Shown here one piece after another: positions 44,107 through 53,228 of a stretch of 64,000 nt of DNA. Within the stretch, counting starts at the first letter, position 1, and each line of letters opens with the position of its first letter. The position numbers and the translations under genes are program-made. This DNA comes from Ideonella margarita (GTDB lineage: Bacteria; Pseudomonadota; Gammaproteobacteria; Burkholderiales; Burkholderiaceae_C). The DNA lies in contig NZ_JBBUTI010000006.1 in assembly GCF_038066635.1 (NCBI RefSeq), forward strand, positions 62,001 to 126,000, in the 5' to 3' direction. The notes under the pieces are model-generated. The model made no database searches, was not told the DNA's origin, and was given only the letters and a program-made list of their open reading frames with translations.

Positions 44107-45756
44107 ATGGACGAGACCCTGGCCCTGTTTGCCCTGGCCGGTACGGCACTGGTGGCAAGCCTGCCCCGAATCACGCAACGCCTGGCGCTGTCGCGCGCCA
44201 AGCACCCTTCTCTCACCGGCCATTCGCGCATGGCCAAGCGGGTGGCAGGCCTGCTGCCCGGTTATGCCTACGACGACGCCGCGTTCTTCAACGCCGATGG
44301 CGCGCCGGCCAACATCGCCGCGCAACGCCGCGCCGCGCTGGAAGCACTGGGCGCCCGGCTGACGCAGCGCTGCCCACGCACACTGGCGCTCACCGCCCAG
44401 GCCCGCGCCGGTCTGCCGGACCTGCAGTTCACCGGCAGCTACCGCGTGCCTTACCAGTTCAGCCCGCTGCTGCGCCAGCATGTGCAGATCGGCGCCTTCC
44501 TGGAAAGCGCCGAAGGCAACACGGTGACCGACCTGGACGGCAACCGCTACATCGACGTGGCGGGCTCGTACGGCGTCAACCTGTTCGGGGTGGATGTGTA
44601 CCGCCGCCTGATCGCCGAAGGCAGCGCGCGGGTCGCGCAGCTCGGTACCGTGCTGGGCAGCTACCACCCGGTGGTCGCCAGCAATGTCGAGCGTCTGAAG
44701 GCCTTGTCGGGCCAGGACGCCGTGTCCTTCCACATGAGTGGCACCGAAGCCGTGATGCAGGCCGTGCGCCTGGCCCGGTACCACACGCGCAAGACGCACC
44801 TGGTGCGCTTCTGCGGCGCGTACCACGGCTGGTGGGAAGACGTGCAGCCCGGCCCCGGCAACCCGCTGCCCCCGCGTGAAACCTACACGCTGAACGACAT
44901 GAGCGAGCGCAGCCTGCAGGTCATCGGCAGCCGCAAGGACATCGCCTGCGTGCTGATCAACCCGCTGCAGGCGCTGCACCCGAACAGCGCGGCCCCCGGC
45001 GACTCGTCGCTGGTCGACAGCTCGCGCCGCGCGGCCTATGACCGCGAGGCCTACACCGCCTGGCTGAAGCGCCTGCGCGAGGTCTGCACCCAGCGCGGCA
45101 TTCCGCTGATCTTCGACGAGGTGTTCATGGGCTTCCGCCTGGCCCCGGGCGGCGCCCAGGCCTACTTCGGCGTGAAGGCCGACTTCGTGGTGTGGGGCAA
45201 GACGCTGGGTGGCGGCCTGCCGGTGGGCGTGGTGTGCGGCCGGGCCGACCTGATGAAGCGCTTCCGCGAAGACCGGCCGGCCGACATCTGCTTTGCCCGC
45301 GGCACCTTCAATGCGCACCCGCATGTGATGGGCGCGATGAGCGCTTTCCTCGACCACCTGGAGCAGCCCGCCGTTCAAGCCCAGTACGAGCAGCTCGACG
45401 CCATTCAGGACGCCCGCGCGGCGCGCCTGAACGCCCGTCTGCAGGCGGCCGGGCTGTCGCCGCGGGTGGCCAACATGTCGACGGTGTGGACGGTGTTCTA
45501 CGAAGAACCCTCGCGCTACAACTGGATGCTGCAGTTCTACCTGCGCGACCAGGGCCTGGCGCTGTCGTGGGTGGGCACGGGCCGGATGATCTTCAGCCTG
45601 AACTTCAGCGAAGCCGATTTCGACGACGTGGCCGACCGCTTCGTGGCCGCCGCGCAGGCCATGCGGGACGACGGCTGGGGTTGGCAGGACGGGCACACCG
45701 GCAACAAGCAGATCCGCCGCAACCTGCTGCGCGAGATGCTGAGCCACCGGTTCTGA
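44107..45756 (+). CDS. Membrane-anchored class III aminotransferase (glutamate-1-semialdehyde aminomutase-like)
   Basis: A 549-residue PLP enzyme, about 120 residues longer than the usual fold. The extra N-terminus has a hydrophobic anchor (LALFALAGTALVASLP) and a helical region. The core has VTDLDGNRYIDVAGSYGVNLFG, VSFHMSGTEAVMQAVRLAR, CGAYHGWWEDVQ, LIFDEVFMGFRLAPGG and the PLP lysine in WGKTLGGGLPVG at about residue 365. It resembles HemL-like enzymes but is not HemL itself. Neighbours act on phospholipids or sugars, so the substrate may be a lipid or sugar-linked aldehyde or ketone. That is inference. Confidence 0.85.
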   Translation: MDETLALFALAGTALVASLPRITQRLALSRAKHPSLTGHSRMAKRVAGLLPGYAYDDAAFFNADGAPANIAAQRRAALEALGARLTQRCPRTLALTAQARAGLPDLQFTGSYRVPYQFSPLLRQHVQIGAFLESAEGNTVTDLDGNRYIDVAGSYGVNLFGVDVYRRLIAEGSARVAQLGTVLGSYHPVVASNVERLKALSGQDAVSFHMSGTEAVMQAVRLARYHTRKTHLVRFCGAYHGWWEDVQPGPGNPLPPRETYTLNDMSERSLQVIGSRKDIACVLINPLQALHPNSAAPGDSSLVDSSRRAAYDREAYTAWLKRLREVCTQRGIPLIFDEVFMGFRLAPGGAQAYFGVKADFVVWGKTLGGGLPVGVVCGRADLMKRFREDRPADICFARGTFNAHPHVMGAMSAFLDHLEQPAVQAQYEQLDAIQDARAARLNARLQAAGLSPRVANMSTVWTVFYEEPSRYNWMLQFYLRDQGLALSWVGTGRMIFSLNFSEADFDDVADRFVAAAQAMRDDGWGWQDGHTGNKQIRRNLLREMLSHRF

Positions 45757-45777
45757 GCACCCACCGGCCCCGGCAAC

Positions 45778-45804
45778 AAAAAGGGGCCGGCTGGCCCCTT
45801 TTCC
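45778..45804. terminator. Bidirectional terminator between the aminotransferase and DUF962-like genes
   Basis: AAGGGGCC-GGCT-GGCCCCTT is a perfect 8-bp stem, flanked by AAA on the left and a T-run on the right, so it can terminate both convergent transcripts. Confidence 0.85.
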
Positions 45805-45835
45805 ATCAGCGCCAGCACACCGGCTGGCGCGTTGT

Positions 45836-46453
45836 TCAGTGGCGGGGCTGGTGCACATGCGTCATCGGGTCGATGAGCTCGCCGCGCAGCAGGGCCAGCG
45901 GTGCGTCGCGGTACTGCAGGAAGTCGTTGAACGGGTCGGTGAGGATCTTGCACATCCAGGCCAGGCCGGTTTGCACACCCCGGATGAAGAACAGGTGCAC
46001 GGTGCGGAACAGCAAGCCCGCCACGCCCAGCCAGAACCAGACATAACCGACGTGGTGTGCGTACTCGGACGGCTGCGTCCAGGCGGGCAGCAGGCCGAAC
46101 AGCGTGGGCTGCAGCCACACCAGCAGCGGTGCGCCGGCCCACAGGCCCATCAGCACCACCTTGCGGCGCAGGTTGTAGCCGACCTTGATGGCTTCCTTGT
46201 GTTCCTGCGTGGCCTGGTTGACCTCGTCGTAGCCCAGCGGCTCGAAGAAGAAGTGGCCCGCCTGGCGCGTCGTCATCGACACCAGCCAGGCCAGCAGGGC
46301 GGACCAGGCAGGGTCCACGAACAGCAGCGCATAGGCCACCATGAAACTGATGGCGCTGATGAAATGCAGCGTCTGGTTGATGCGGCTGTGGTGGTAGTAG
46401 CGGTGGTCATCCCAGCGCTGCTCCCGCAGTTCCTTCATGAACGAATCGAGCAT
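45836..46453 (-). CDS. DUF962/Mpo1-like membrane protein
   Basis: A 205-residue protein with about four helices. The pattern YYHHSRINQTLHFISAISFMV, then MTTRQAGHFFFEPLGYDE and QEHKEAIKVGYNLRRKV, matches the His-rich Mpo1/DUF962 layout (HxxxN...H, QxxGHxxFE). In yeast, Mpo1 is an iron-dependent dioxygenase of fatty-acid alpha-oxidation. The His residues here are consistent with a di-metal or Fe site at the membrane face. It is divergent from a glycosyltransferase and close to psd and LplT genes. I am fairly sure of the family type, not of the reaction. Confidence 0.72.
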   Translation of the reverse strand: MLDSFMKELREQRWDDHRYYHHSRINQTLHFISAISFMVAYALLFVDPAWSALLAWLVSMTTRQAGHFFFEPLGYDEVNQATQEHKEAIKVGYNLRRKVVLMGLWAGAPLLVWLQPTLFGLLPAWTQPSEYAHHVGYVWFWLGVAGLLFRTVHLFFIRGVQTGLAWMCKILTDPFNDFLQYRDAPLALLRGELIDPMTHVHQPRH

Positions 46454-46580
46454 GGGCTTGCGTCCTTGTTGAGGCAGAGTCGTGTGACCGGATAGTGACC
46501 TCCGGATATGAAAACGCGGTGACAGTCGAGAAGGTCGAGACCGTCACAAAACCGTTGCGAAGCGCAGGCAGCATGGGCAC

Positions 46581-47828
46581 ATGACACCTCTGCCATCCAG
46601 CGACCTGGTCATTGATGACTTCCCTGCGCAGGGCCGCTGGCTGCGCATCAGCATGGTCACCGAGACCTACCCGCCGGAGGTCAACGGCGTGGCGCGCACG
46701 GTGGCCAGCGTGGTGGACGGCCTGCGGGCACGCGGCCATGAGCTGCAGCTCATCCGCCCCAACCAGCACCGCGGTGACGAGGCCAGCAGCGACGGCCGCT
46801 TCCACGAGGTGCTGATGCGGGGTCTGCCGATTCCGCGCTACCCGCAGCTGCGGCTGGGCGTGGCCACGCGGCAATCCTTCCTGCGGATCTGGTCGCGGCG
46901 CCGGCCCGACGTGGTGCACATCGCGACCGAAGGCCCGATGGGCTGGGCCGCGTTGCAGGCGGCGCGCCAGTTGCGCATCCCGGTGTGCTCGGACTTCCGC
47001 ACCAACTTTCACGCCTACAGCCAGCATTACGGCATCGGCTGGCTGCACAAGCCGATCATGGCGTACCTGCGCAAGTTCCATAACCAGACCGGCTGCACCA
47101 CCACGCCCGACGCCGGCCTGCGCCAGACGCTGACCGACCTCGGCATGCGCAACGTCATCGTGGTGGCGCGTGGCGTGGACAGCCAGCTGTTCAACCCGCA
47201 GCGCCGCAGCCCGGAGCTGCGCGCCGAATGGGGCGTCGGCCCGCAGGACATCGCCGTGGTGCACGTGGGCCGCATGGCGCCGGAAAAGAACCTGGATGCG
47301 CTGGTCGTGGCCTTCGAAGCGATCGAGCGCGCGCAGCCTTCCGCGCGGCTGGTGCTGGTCGGCGACGGCCCATCCTCGCGCGAGTTGCAGCGCCGCCTGC
47401 CGCGCGCCATCTTTGCCGGCATGCGGCATGGCACCGATCTGGCCGCGCACTACGCGTCGGGTGATCTGTTCCTGTTCCCGAGCCTGTCGGAAACCTACGG
47501 CAACGTCACGGCCGAGGCCCTGGCCAGCGGCCTGCCGGTGGCGGCGTTCAACTACGCGGCTGCGGGCCAGCTGGTGCGCAACGGCGTGAACGGTGCGGTG
47601 GTGCCGATGGCCGACACCCCGGCTTTCGTGCATGCCGCCAGCCAGCTCACCAGCGATGTGAACGCCCTGCGGCAGATGGGCCAGGCGGCGCGGCAAGGTG
47701 CCGAGCAACTGGGATGGGACCGCATCATCGACCAGATCGAAGGCGTGTATCACAAGCTCATCGCCGGGCGCGCGGTGGAAGAAGCCGCGCAGCCGGCCTT
47801 CACGGCTGGCACGCTGGCGGTCGACTGA
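46581..47828 (+). CDS. GT4-family glycosyltransferase (glycolipid type)
   Basis: A 415-residue GT-B enzyme. The N-terminal domain has LRISMVTETYPPEVNGVARTVASVVDGLRARGHE. RRPDVVHIATEGPMGWAAL and FRTNFHAYSQHYGI follow. The donor domain has VHVGRMAPEKNLDALVVAFEAI and the EX7E-type motif LSETYGNVTAEALASGLPV. This set is typical of diacylglycerol or phosphatidylinositol glycosyltransferases such as SQD2/PimB/MgtA relatives. It probably adds a sugar to a membrane lipid on the cytoplasmic face. The 3' end overlaps the LplT-like gene by 29 bp. Confidence 0.85.
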   Translation: MTPLPSSDLVIDDFPAQGRWLRISMVTETYPPEVNGVARTVASVVDGLRARGHELQLIRPNQHRGDEASSDGRFHEVLMRGLPIPRYPQLRLGVATRQSFLRIWSRRRPDVVHIATEGPMGWAALQAARQLRIPVCSDFRTNFHAYSQHYGIGWLHKPIMAYLRKFHNQTGCTTTPDAGLRQTLTDLGMRNVIVVARGVDSQLFNPQRRSPELRAEWGVGPQDIAVVHVGRMAPEKNLDALVVAFEAIERAQPSARLVLVGDGPSSRELQRRLPRAIFAGMRHGTDLAAHYASGDLFLFPSLSETYGNVTAEALASGLPVAAFNYAAAGQLVRNGVNGAVVPMADTPAFVHAASQLTSDVNALRQMGQAARQGAEQLGWDRIIDQIEGVYHKLIAGRAVEEAAQPAFTAGTLAVD

Positions 47829-49017
47829 GCGGCGTGGCGGCGCGCCAGCGCCACACCCAGCCCATCGCCAGCGCCACCAGCAGGCCCATGCCGGTCATCA
47901 GCGCGGGCATGGGCACCTCGAAGCGCAGCACGCCGGCGTAAGCGGCCAGCATCAGCAGCACACTGAGGTTTTCATTGAAGCCCTGCACGGCGATCGACCG
48001 GCCGGCACTGAACAACTGCTGGCCCCGGTGTTGCAGCAGCGCATTCATCGGCACCACCAGCAAACCGCCCACCGCCCCCAGCAACACCAGCGCGGGCACG
48101 GCCAGCCAGGGCTCAGTGAGCTGCGCGACGCCACACGTCAGCAGGCCCAGCAGCATGCCCAGCGGCAGCACCCGCCGGGCGCGCGCCAGCGGCACCCAGC
48201 GCCCCGCCACACCGGCACCGGCCAGCACACCCAAAGCCACCACGGCCTGCATCACCGCGGCCTGGTCCAGCCGCCACTGCAACACCTCGCCAGCCCAGCG
48301 CAACACAGCCAGCTGCAGCACCGCACCGATGCCCCAGAACAAGGTGGTGACGGCCAGCGACACACCGCCCTGCGCATCGCGCCACAGCTGCCGGTGGGCC
48401 TGCCAGAAGTCGGCCACCAGCTGCTGCGGCCGCACGGTGGCAGGTGTGTGGCGCCAGCCGGTGTCGGGCACCTTGAACTGCACCCAGGCCGCCGCCAGGT
48501 AGATGGCAGCCACCAGCAGCAGCGCCACCTGCAGCACCGGCCACGGCGCCATCCAGGTGGTCATCAGCGGGCTGATCAAGGCGCCACCCAGCGTCACGCC
48601 GAGCAGGGCCGCGCCCACCACGCTGAGCTCGATCCAGGCATTGGCCGCCACCAGCTGCGGCGCCGGCACCAGCTCGGTGATCAGGCCGTACTTGGCCGGC
48701 GCATAGGCCGCTGCGCCCAGGCCGGCCACCGCATAGGCCAGCACCGGGTGCACCTGCATCAGCATGCCCAGCACCGCCAGCAGCTTGATGCCGTTCATCC
48801 AGCCCATGATGCGGCCCTTGGGCCAGGCATCGGCCAGCACGCCGGTGAACGGCGCCAGCACCACGAAGAACAGGTTGAAGGCCAGCTTCAGCATCGGCAC
48901 CCACCAGGCCGGCTCGCCCTGGCTGTGCAGCAGGGCAATGGCCACGATGAGCAGCGCGTTGTCAGCCAGGGCCGACAGGAACTGGGCGAGGATGATGCGA
49001 TGGAAACCGACAGGCAT
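47800..49017 (-). CDS. lplT: LplT-like lysophospholipid transporter (MFS)
   Basis: A 405-residue major-facilitator protein with twelve predicted helices. It starts FHRIILAQFLSALADNALLIVAIALL and has VLAPFTGVLADAWPKGRIMGWMNGIKLLA and AYAPAKYGLITELVPAPQLVAANAWIE, all characteristic of LplT. LplT flips lysophospholipids inward for re-acylation. The usual fused partner acyltransferase (Aas) is not here. I use the ATG at 49017, which starts the family-like sequence. It may recycle lysolipids produced by the neighbouring lipid genes. Confidence 0.88.
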   Translation of the reverse strand: MPVGFHRIILAQFLSALADNALLIVAIALLHSQGEPAWWVPMLKLAFNLFFVVLAPFTGVLADAWPKGRIMGWMNGIKLLAVLGMLMQVHPVLAYAVAGLGAAAYAPAKYGLITELVPAPQLVAANAWIELSVVGAALLGVTLGGALISPLMTTWMAPWPVLQVALLLVAAIYLAAAWVQFKVPDTGWRHTPATVRPQQLVADFWQAHRQLWRDAQGGVSLAVTTLFWGIGAVLQLAVLRWAGEVLQWRLDQAAVMQAVVALGVLAGAGVAGRWVPLARARRVLPLGMLLGLLTCGVAQLTEPWLAVPALVLLGAVGGLLVVPMNALLQHRGQQLFSAGRSIAVQGFNENLSVLLMLAAYAGVLRFEVPMPALMTGMGLLVALAMGWVWRWRAATPLSRPPACQP

Positions 49018-49128
49018 GGCCGATTGGAAACAGCGCAGCCCGCTGCCTTGATGACAGCCCCGTGGCAAACCCGTGACGCCGCCGCGAAGCACGGCGGCAC
49101 AATGTGCCGATTGACTTCCGCGTGCCCC

Positions 49129-49686
49129 ATGTCCGTACCCAGCGTTGACGCCAACTACCGTTTCATTGCCGCCTACCAGGAGGTCAATGCGCGCATCGCC
49201 CAGCGCCAGCAGGCCCTGGCGCTGTACGTGACGCTGACCGTCAGCCTGCTCGCCGCGCTGGTGGCCCTCGGCAGTTCGGCCAAGGCCGCGTCCGCACCAG
49301 TGGAATGGCTGCTGCTCGGGTTTCCGGTGGCCTCGCTCGCACTTGCGCTGCTGAACTACACCTCGGAGCGCGCCATCAGCAACCTGCGCACCTTCCTGGC
49401 CTCGCTGGAGCAACTCAACGACGCCCACCTGCGCCTGCCCAGCTACAACACCGACCCGCGTTGGTCGTCAGGGGCCAACAAGGCCCGCCGCTTCCGCGAT
49501 CTGGCCACGCTGCTGCTGGCCCTGTCCGGCAACGTCATCGGCTTGGGCGCAGCGTGGCGGATCTTCCCGCAGCGCCTTGATGAGCACAGCCATTTCCTGC
49601 TGGCAGGCGCCTCGCTCGCCGCCCTGTCCATCGCGGTGATCCTGATCACGCCGCGCTGGAGTTATGCCCCGGCCACCCCGGCCTGA
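49129..49686 (+). CDS. Four-helix membrane protein of unknown function
   Basis: A 185-residue protein with four hydrophobic segments (about ALYVTLTVSLLAALVALG, WLLLGFPVASLALALLNY, LATLLLALSGNVIGLGAAW, LLAGASLAALSIAVILIT) and no signal peptide. A polar loop between helices 2 and 3 contains YNTDPRWSSGANKARRFRD. No family is recognised. The start at 49129 lies on the opposite strand, 111 bp from lplT. Confidence 0.72.
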   Translation: MSVPSVDANYRFIAAYQEVNARIAQRQQALALYVTLTVSLLAALVALGSSAKAASAPVEWLLLGFPVASLALALLNYTSERAISNLRTFLASLEQLNDAHLRLPSYNTDPRWSSGANKARRFRDLATLLLALSGNVIGLGAAWRIFPQRLDEHSHFLLAGASLAALSIAVILITPRWSYAPATPA

Positions 49687-49708
49687 CCACCCACTTGAGG
49701 AGCAACCC

Positions 49709-49924
49709 ATGGCAAGCAGTGATGACAAGGTGAAAGGCCCGGCCTCGTACTTCCCGTCGATCGAGAAGACGTACGGGCAGCCCATCAGCCACTGGATGGC
49801 GGTGCTGGAAGCGGCCGGTCCGCTCAAGCACATGGCCCTGGTGGCGCTGCTGAAGACCGAGCATCAACTCGGGCACGGCCACGCCAACGCGCTGGTCGCC
49901 GCCTTCCTGGCCACCCCTCGCTGA
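49709..49924 (+). CDS. DUF4287 domain protein
   Basis: A 71-residue protein after a strong TTGAGGAG ribosome-binding site. The conserved core is GPASYFPSIEKTYGQPISHWMAVL then HMALVALLKTEHQLGHGHANALVA, the DUF4287 signature. The function is unknown. It lies 11 bp before an SRPBCC protein; the pair is probably one transcript with the membrane protein upstream. Confidence 0.85.
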   Translation: MASSDDKVKGPASYFPSIEKTYGQPISHWMAVLEAAGPLKHMALVALLKTEHQLGHGHANALVAAFLATPR

Positions 49925-49935
49925 AGGCACAGCGC

Positions 49936-50382
49936 ATGTCTGATCGCACCATCCACCTGCACCGCGTGCTGCGTTGCCCGCCGGCCAAGGTGTACCGAGC
50001 CTTCCTGGAGGCTGGCGCCTTGGCCCGGTGGCTGCCGCCGCACGGGTTTCTCTGCACGGTGCACCACCTGGACGCCCGCGTGGGCGGCAGCTTCCGGATG
50101 TCGTTCCAGAACTTCGGCACGGGCAGCGCGCATTCGTTTGGCGGCGAGTACCTGGAGCTGGTGCCCGATGAGTTCCTGCGCTACACCGACCGCTTCGATG
50201 ACCCGAACCTGCCCGGCACGCTGGAAGTGACGGTGCGCCTCAAGCCCGTGCTGTGCGGCTGCGAGGTGAGCATCAGCCAGGCCGGCATTCCAGACGTGAT
50301 TCCGCTGGAGATGTGCTACCTGGGTTGGCAGGAGTCGCTGACGCAGCTGGCCTGGCTGGTGGAGCCGGATATTCCGGGCTGA
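49936..50382 (+). CDS. SRPBCC (AHSA1-like) domain protein
   Basis: A 148-residue START-like fold: IHLHRVLRCPPAKVYRAFLEAGALARWLPPHGF is the AHSA1-type N-terminus, and LGWQESLTQLAWLVEPDIPG is the final helix. These cytoplasmic proteins bind hydrophobic ligands in a central cavity; the ligand is unknown. It follows DUF4287 by 11 bp, a frequent pairing. Confidence 0.85.
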   Translation: MSDRTIHLHRVLRCPPAKVYRAFLEAGALARWLPPHGFLCTVHHLDARVGGSFRMSFQNFGTGSAHSFGGEYLELVPDEFLRYTDRFDDPNLPGTLEVTVRLKPVLCGCEVSISQAGIPDVIPLEMCYLGWQESLTQLAWLVEPDIPG

Positions 50383-50398
50383 GCGCGCGACCGCAGAC

Positions 50399-51145
50399 TC
50401 AAACGCTGGCTGCCGCCTGCACCAGCGACCACCAGCGCGCATAGATGCGCCGCGCGGTGGCCTGGCTGCTGGCCAGCAGGCGATGCGTGTCGGCGCGCAT
50501 GCGGGCCTCGTCCTGCACGCTGGCGTGGTGGGCATCGGCCAGCGCCGAGGCGGGCGCTTCCGCACACCAGCGGTTCAGTTTCTCGGCATCCACCTCGATG
50601 TGGAACTGCATGCCCAGGTGCGGGCCGAAGGCAAAGGCCTGGTGCGCGCATGCGGCGTTGCTGGCCAGCAGCGTGGCGCCCGCCGGCAGCGCGAAGGTCT
50701 GGTAGTGCCACTGGAAGACGGGGAGTGGCTCATCGCTGCCGGAGGCGACGTCACCCAGCCAGTCCCGCGCCAGCGCTTGATCAGCAAGCTCGATGTACGC
50801 CCAACCCACCTCGGGCACCGGGTTGTCGGTGGTGGCGGCGCCCAGCGCGCGGGCCAGCATCTGGCCGCCCAGGCAGTGGCCCAGCACCGGCACACCGCGA
50901 TGCACGGCGTCGCGCAGCAGGGCTTCAGCATCGCGCAGGAAGGGCAGGTCGTCGTTCACGCTCATCGCGCCGCCCAGCATCACCACGCCGCGCCAGCCCG
51001 CCGCACTGCGGGGCACGGCTTCACCCGCAAACACACGCACCACCTGGAAGGCAATGCCTTGCTCCTGCAGCCAGGTGGCCAGGAAAGCGGGGCCGTCGTC
51101 GGCCATCGGTTGAACAATCAGGACAGCAGGGAGCGTGGAGGACAT
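50399..51145 (-). CDS. Class I glutamine amidotransferase-like protein
   Basis: A 248-residue GATase1 fold with the nucleophile in VLGHCLGGQMLARALG and the His/Glu pair in GMQFHIEVD. FQWHYQTFALPAG fits stand-alone GuaA-like amidotransferases. There is no synthetase partner, so the acceptor is unknown; gamma-glutamyl hydrolase-type activity is possible. I start at the ATG (51145); a TTG 18 bp upstream is in frame. Confidence 0.85.
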   Translation of the reverse strand: MSSTLPAVLIVQPMADDGPAFLATWLQEQGIAFQVVRVFAGEAVPRSAAGWRGVVMLGGAMSVNDDLPFLRDAEALLRDAVHRGVPVLGHCLGGQMLARALGAATTDNPVPEVGWAYIELADQALARDWLGDVASGSDEPLPVFQWHYQTFALPAGATLLASNAACAHQAFAFGPHLGMQFHIEVDAEKLNRWCAEAPASALADAHHASVQDEARMRADTHRLLASSQATARRIYARWWSLVQAAASV

Positions 51146-51170
51146 CAGAACAGGCAGCGACAAGGAAACA

Positions 51171-53168
51171 TCAGGGGGCAGGAGGCGCGTCCACCGAAGT
51201 CAGTGGCGCACGGTCAAGGGTAAACCGGAACGTCGCCCCGCCGTTCACCTCGCCCTCGGGCACGATCTCGCCGCCGTGGCGCTGCACGATGCGCAGCACC
51301 GTGGCCAGGCCGATGCCGAGCCCCGGAAATTCATCTTGCCGGTGCAGGCGCTCGAAGGCCTTGAACAGCATGCCGGCGTAGGCCATGTTGAAGCCGGCGC
51401 CGTTGTCGCGGACGGTGATCCAGCGCCGGCCGTCGATGGTCTCGCCGCGCACCTCGATGCGGGCCGGCGTGCGGCCGGCCGAATACTTCCAGGCATTGCC
51501 GAGCAGGTTGCGCATCACCGCATCAATCAGCCGCGCATCGCCATCGATCTGCAGGCCGGGCTGCACCTGCCACTCCACCAGGCGCAGCGGCTCGGCAGCT
51601 TCCAGGTCGGCCAGCACGCGCAGGGCCACGGCCGACAAGGCCACCGTGTCCTGGTGCAGCGTGCCGCGGGTCACGCGCGAGAGCACCAGCAAGCCTTCGA
51701 TGAGGTCGCCCATGCGGTGGCTGGCAGATTCGATGTGGCCCAGGTACTGCAGACCACGCTCGTCGAGCACCGCGGCATGGTCTTCCTTCAGCGCCATGGC
51801 AAAGCCGCTCAAGGCCCGCAAAGGTGCCCGCAAGTCATGCGACACGGCATAGGCGAAGCTGTCGAGTTCGGCGTTCGCCGCCTGCAGCTGCGCGGTGCGG
51901 TCGGCCACGCGGTGTTCCAGGTCGGCATGCAGCTCGCGCAGTTCATCGTCGAGCTCGGCCAGCGCATTGGCCAGGCGCCCCAGTTCATCGCGCGAATTGC
52001 CGGTGGCCGTCGCGAAGCTCACCGCATGGCCGAGCCGACGCCGCTGGGCTGCCGCACTCAATCGCGCGATGGGCCGCGCCACGCGGTCAGCCAGCAGCAC
52101 ACTCAGCGTGACGAAGATCAAGGTCGCCAGCACGCCGGCCCACAGCAGCCGCTGGTGCAGGCTGCGCAACTCGCCAAAGGCCTGGGCCAGGTTCTGCCGC
52201 GCCACCACGCTCAGCTCGGCCGAGGGCTCGCCGGCGCGCACGGGGTCAGCGGCCAGCGCGGTGAGGTAGTCCTGCCCGTCAGGCCAGCGCACCACGCCGG
52301 GCGCGCCGCCGCGCCGCATCGCCATCACATCGGGCCAGTCGATGGTCTGGCCGATGAGCTCGGCCGGGCCGCTGGCCACCCGGCCGTCGCGGCCCAGCAC
52401 CAGCGTGTCCAGGCCATGCTGGCGATCGAGCGGATGGCCCAGCGACTGGTGCTGGGTGGTCAGCCAGTCCCAATGCAGCAGGCCGACGATCAGGCCCACA
52501 TGGCGGCCCTGGTAGTCGATCAGGGGCACGGCCATGTCGAGAAAATCCGGCGGGCGGCCTTCGGTCGTCAGCGGCACATTCGGGGAGAGGCGCGGCATCG
52601 GGCCCCGCTTGCCCAGCCAGGGCTGCAGCATGCCGGTGGCGAACCAGGGCTCATGCGCCATCGACTCGCCGATCAGCAGGTTGCCGGTCGACACCTGCAC
52701 CAGCCCGTCGGCACCCACCATGGCCAGCCAGGCGAGCTCGGGCTGGGTGGCGCGCAGCCGCTCCAGCCGGTCGCGCACATCGGCGGTCTCCATCACGCCG
52801 CTGGCCAGCACGGGGTCGGCCGCCAGATGGCGCAGCAGATTCAGGCGATCAGACAGCTGGGCGGCGAGGGCGCGGCCCACGAGGTCAGCCTCGCGGCGCA
52901 CGGCCTGGCCGGCATTGGCTTCGAGTTGCTGGGTGGTGAGGTGCTCCACCACGAAGGCCGCCGTCACCGCAAACAGCAAGCCGCTCGCGCCAAGTACCAG
53001 GGCGAAACGGACACGCAAGCTGCGACGGGGATCAAGCGAGGCGAACAACGTTGGACTGCTGAGGTGGCCTGGTGAGCTGGCCAGTATCGGGTTCGCACCC
53101 GCGGCCAGCCATCGGCTGCTTGGGGGGACACAATGGCGGGGAACTCGGCGCGGGCACCTGCACTCCAC
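51171..53168 (-). CDS. Orphan membrane sensor histidine kinase with Cache-like sensor
   Basis: Up to 665 residues. TM1 (RFALVLGASGLLFAVTAAFVV) is followed by a large periplasmic domain with Cache features (ELAWLAMVGADGLVQVSTG, MAVPLIDYQGRHVGLIVGLL), TM2 near LLWAGVLATLIFVTLSVLLA, then HAMP. A coiled region (LDDELRELHADLEHRVADRTAQL) follows. The HisKA box is YAVSHDLRAPLRALSGFAMAL, and the ATPase domain has NLLGNAWKYS, VRDNGAGFNM and GLGIGLATVLRIVQRHGG. No response regulator is adjacent. The first 40 residues are not family-like and the true start is probably further in, possibly near 53048. Confidence 0.85.
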   Translation of the reverse strand: MECRCPRRVPRHCVPPSSRWLAAGANPILASSPGHLSSPTLFASLDPRRSLRVRFALVLGASGLLFAVTAAFVVEHLTTQQLEANAGQAVRREADLVGRALAAQLSDRLNLLRHLAADPVLASGVMETADVRDRLERLRATQPELAWLAMVGADGLVQVSTGNLLIGESMAHEPWFATGMLQPWLGKRGPMPRLSPNVPLTTEGRPPDFLDMAVPLIDYQGRHVGLIVGLLHWDWLTTQHQSLGHPLDRQHGLDTLVLGRDGRVASGPAELIGQTIDWPDVMAMRRGGAPGVVRWPDGQDYLTALAADPVRAGEPSAELSVVARQNLAQAFGELRSLHQRLLWAGVLATLIFVTLSVLLADRVARPIARLSAAAQRRRLGHAVSFATATGNSRDELGRLANALAELDDELRELHADLEHRVADRTAQLQAANAELDSFAYAVSHDLRAPLRALSGFAMALKEDHAAVLDERGLQYLGHIESASHRMGDLIEGLLVLSRVTRGTLHQDTVALSAVALRVLADLEAAEPLRLVEWQVQPGLQIDGDARLIDAVMRNLLGNAWKYSAGRTPARIEVRGETIDGRRWITVRDNGAGFNMAYAGMLFKAFERLHRQDEFPGLGIGLATVLRIVQRHGGEIVPEGEVNGGATFRFTLDRAPLTSVDAPPAP

Positions 53169-53228
53169 CCCACAGTGAGTGCCGGATTGCCCGGCACGCC
53201 CCCCACCCAGTTTTCAAGGAATTGCACC

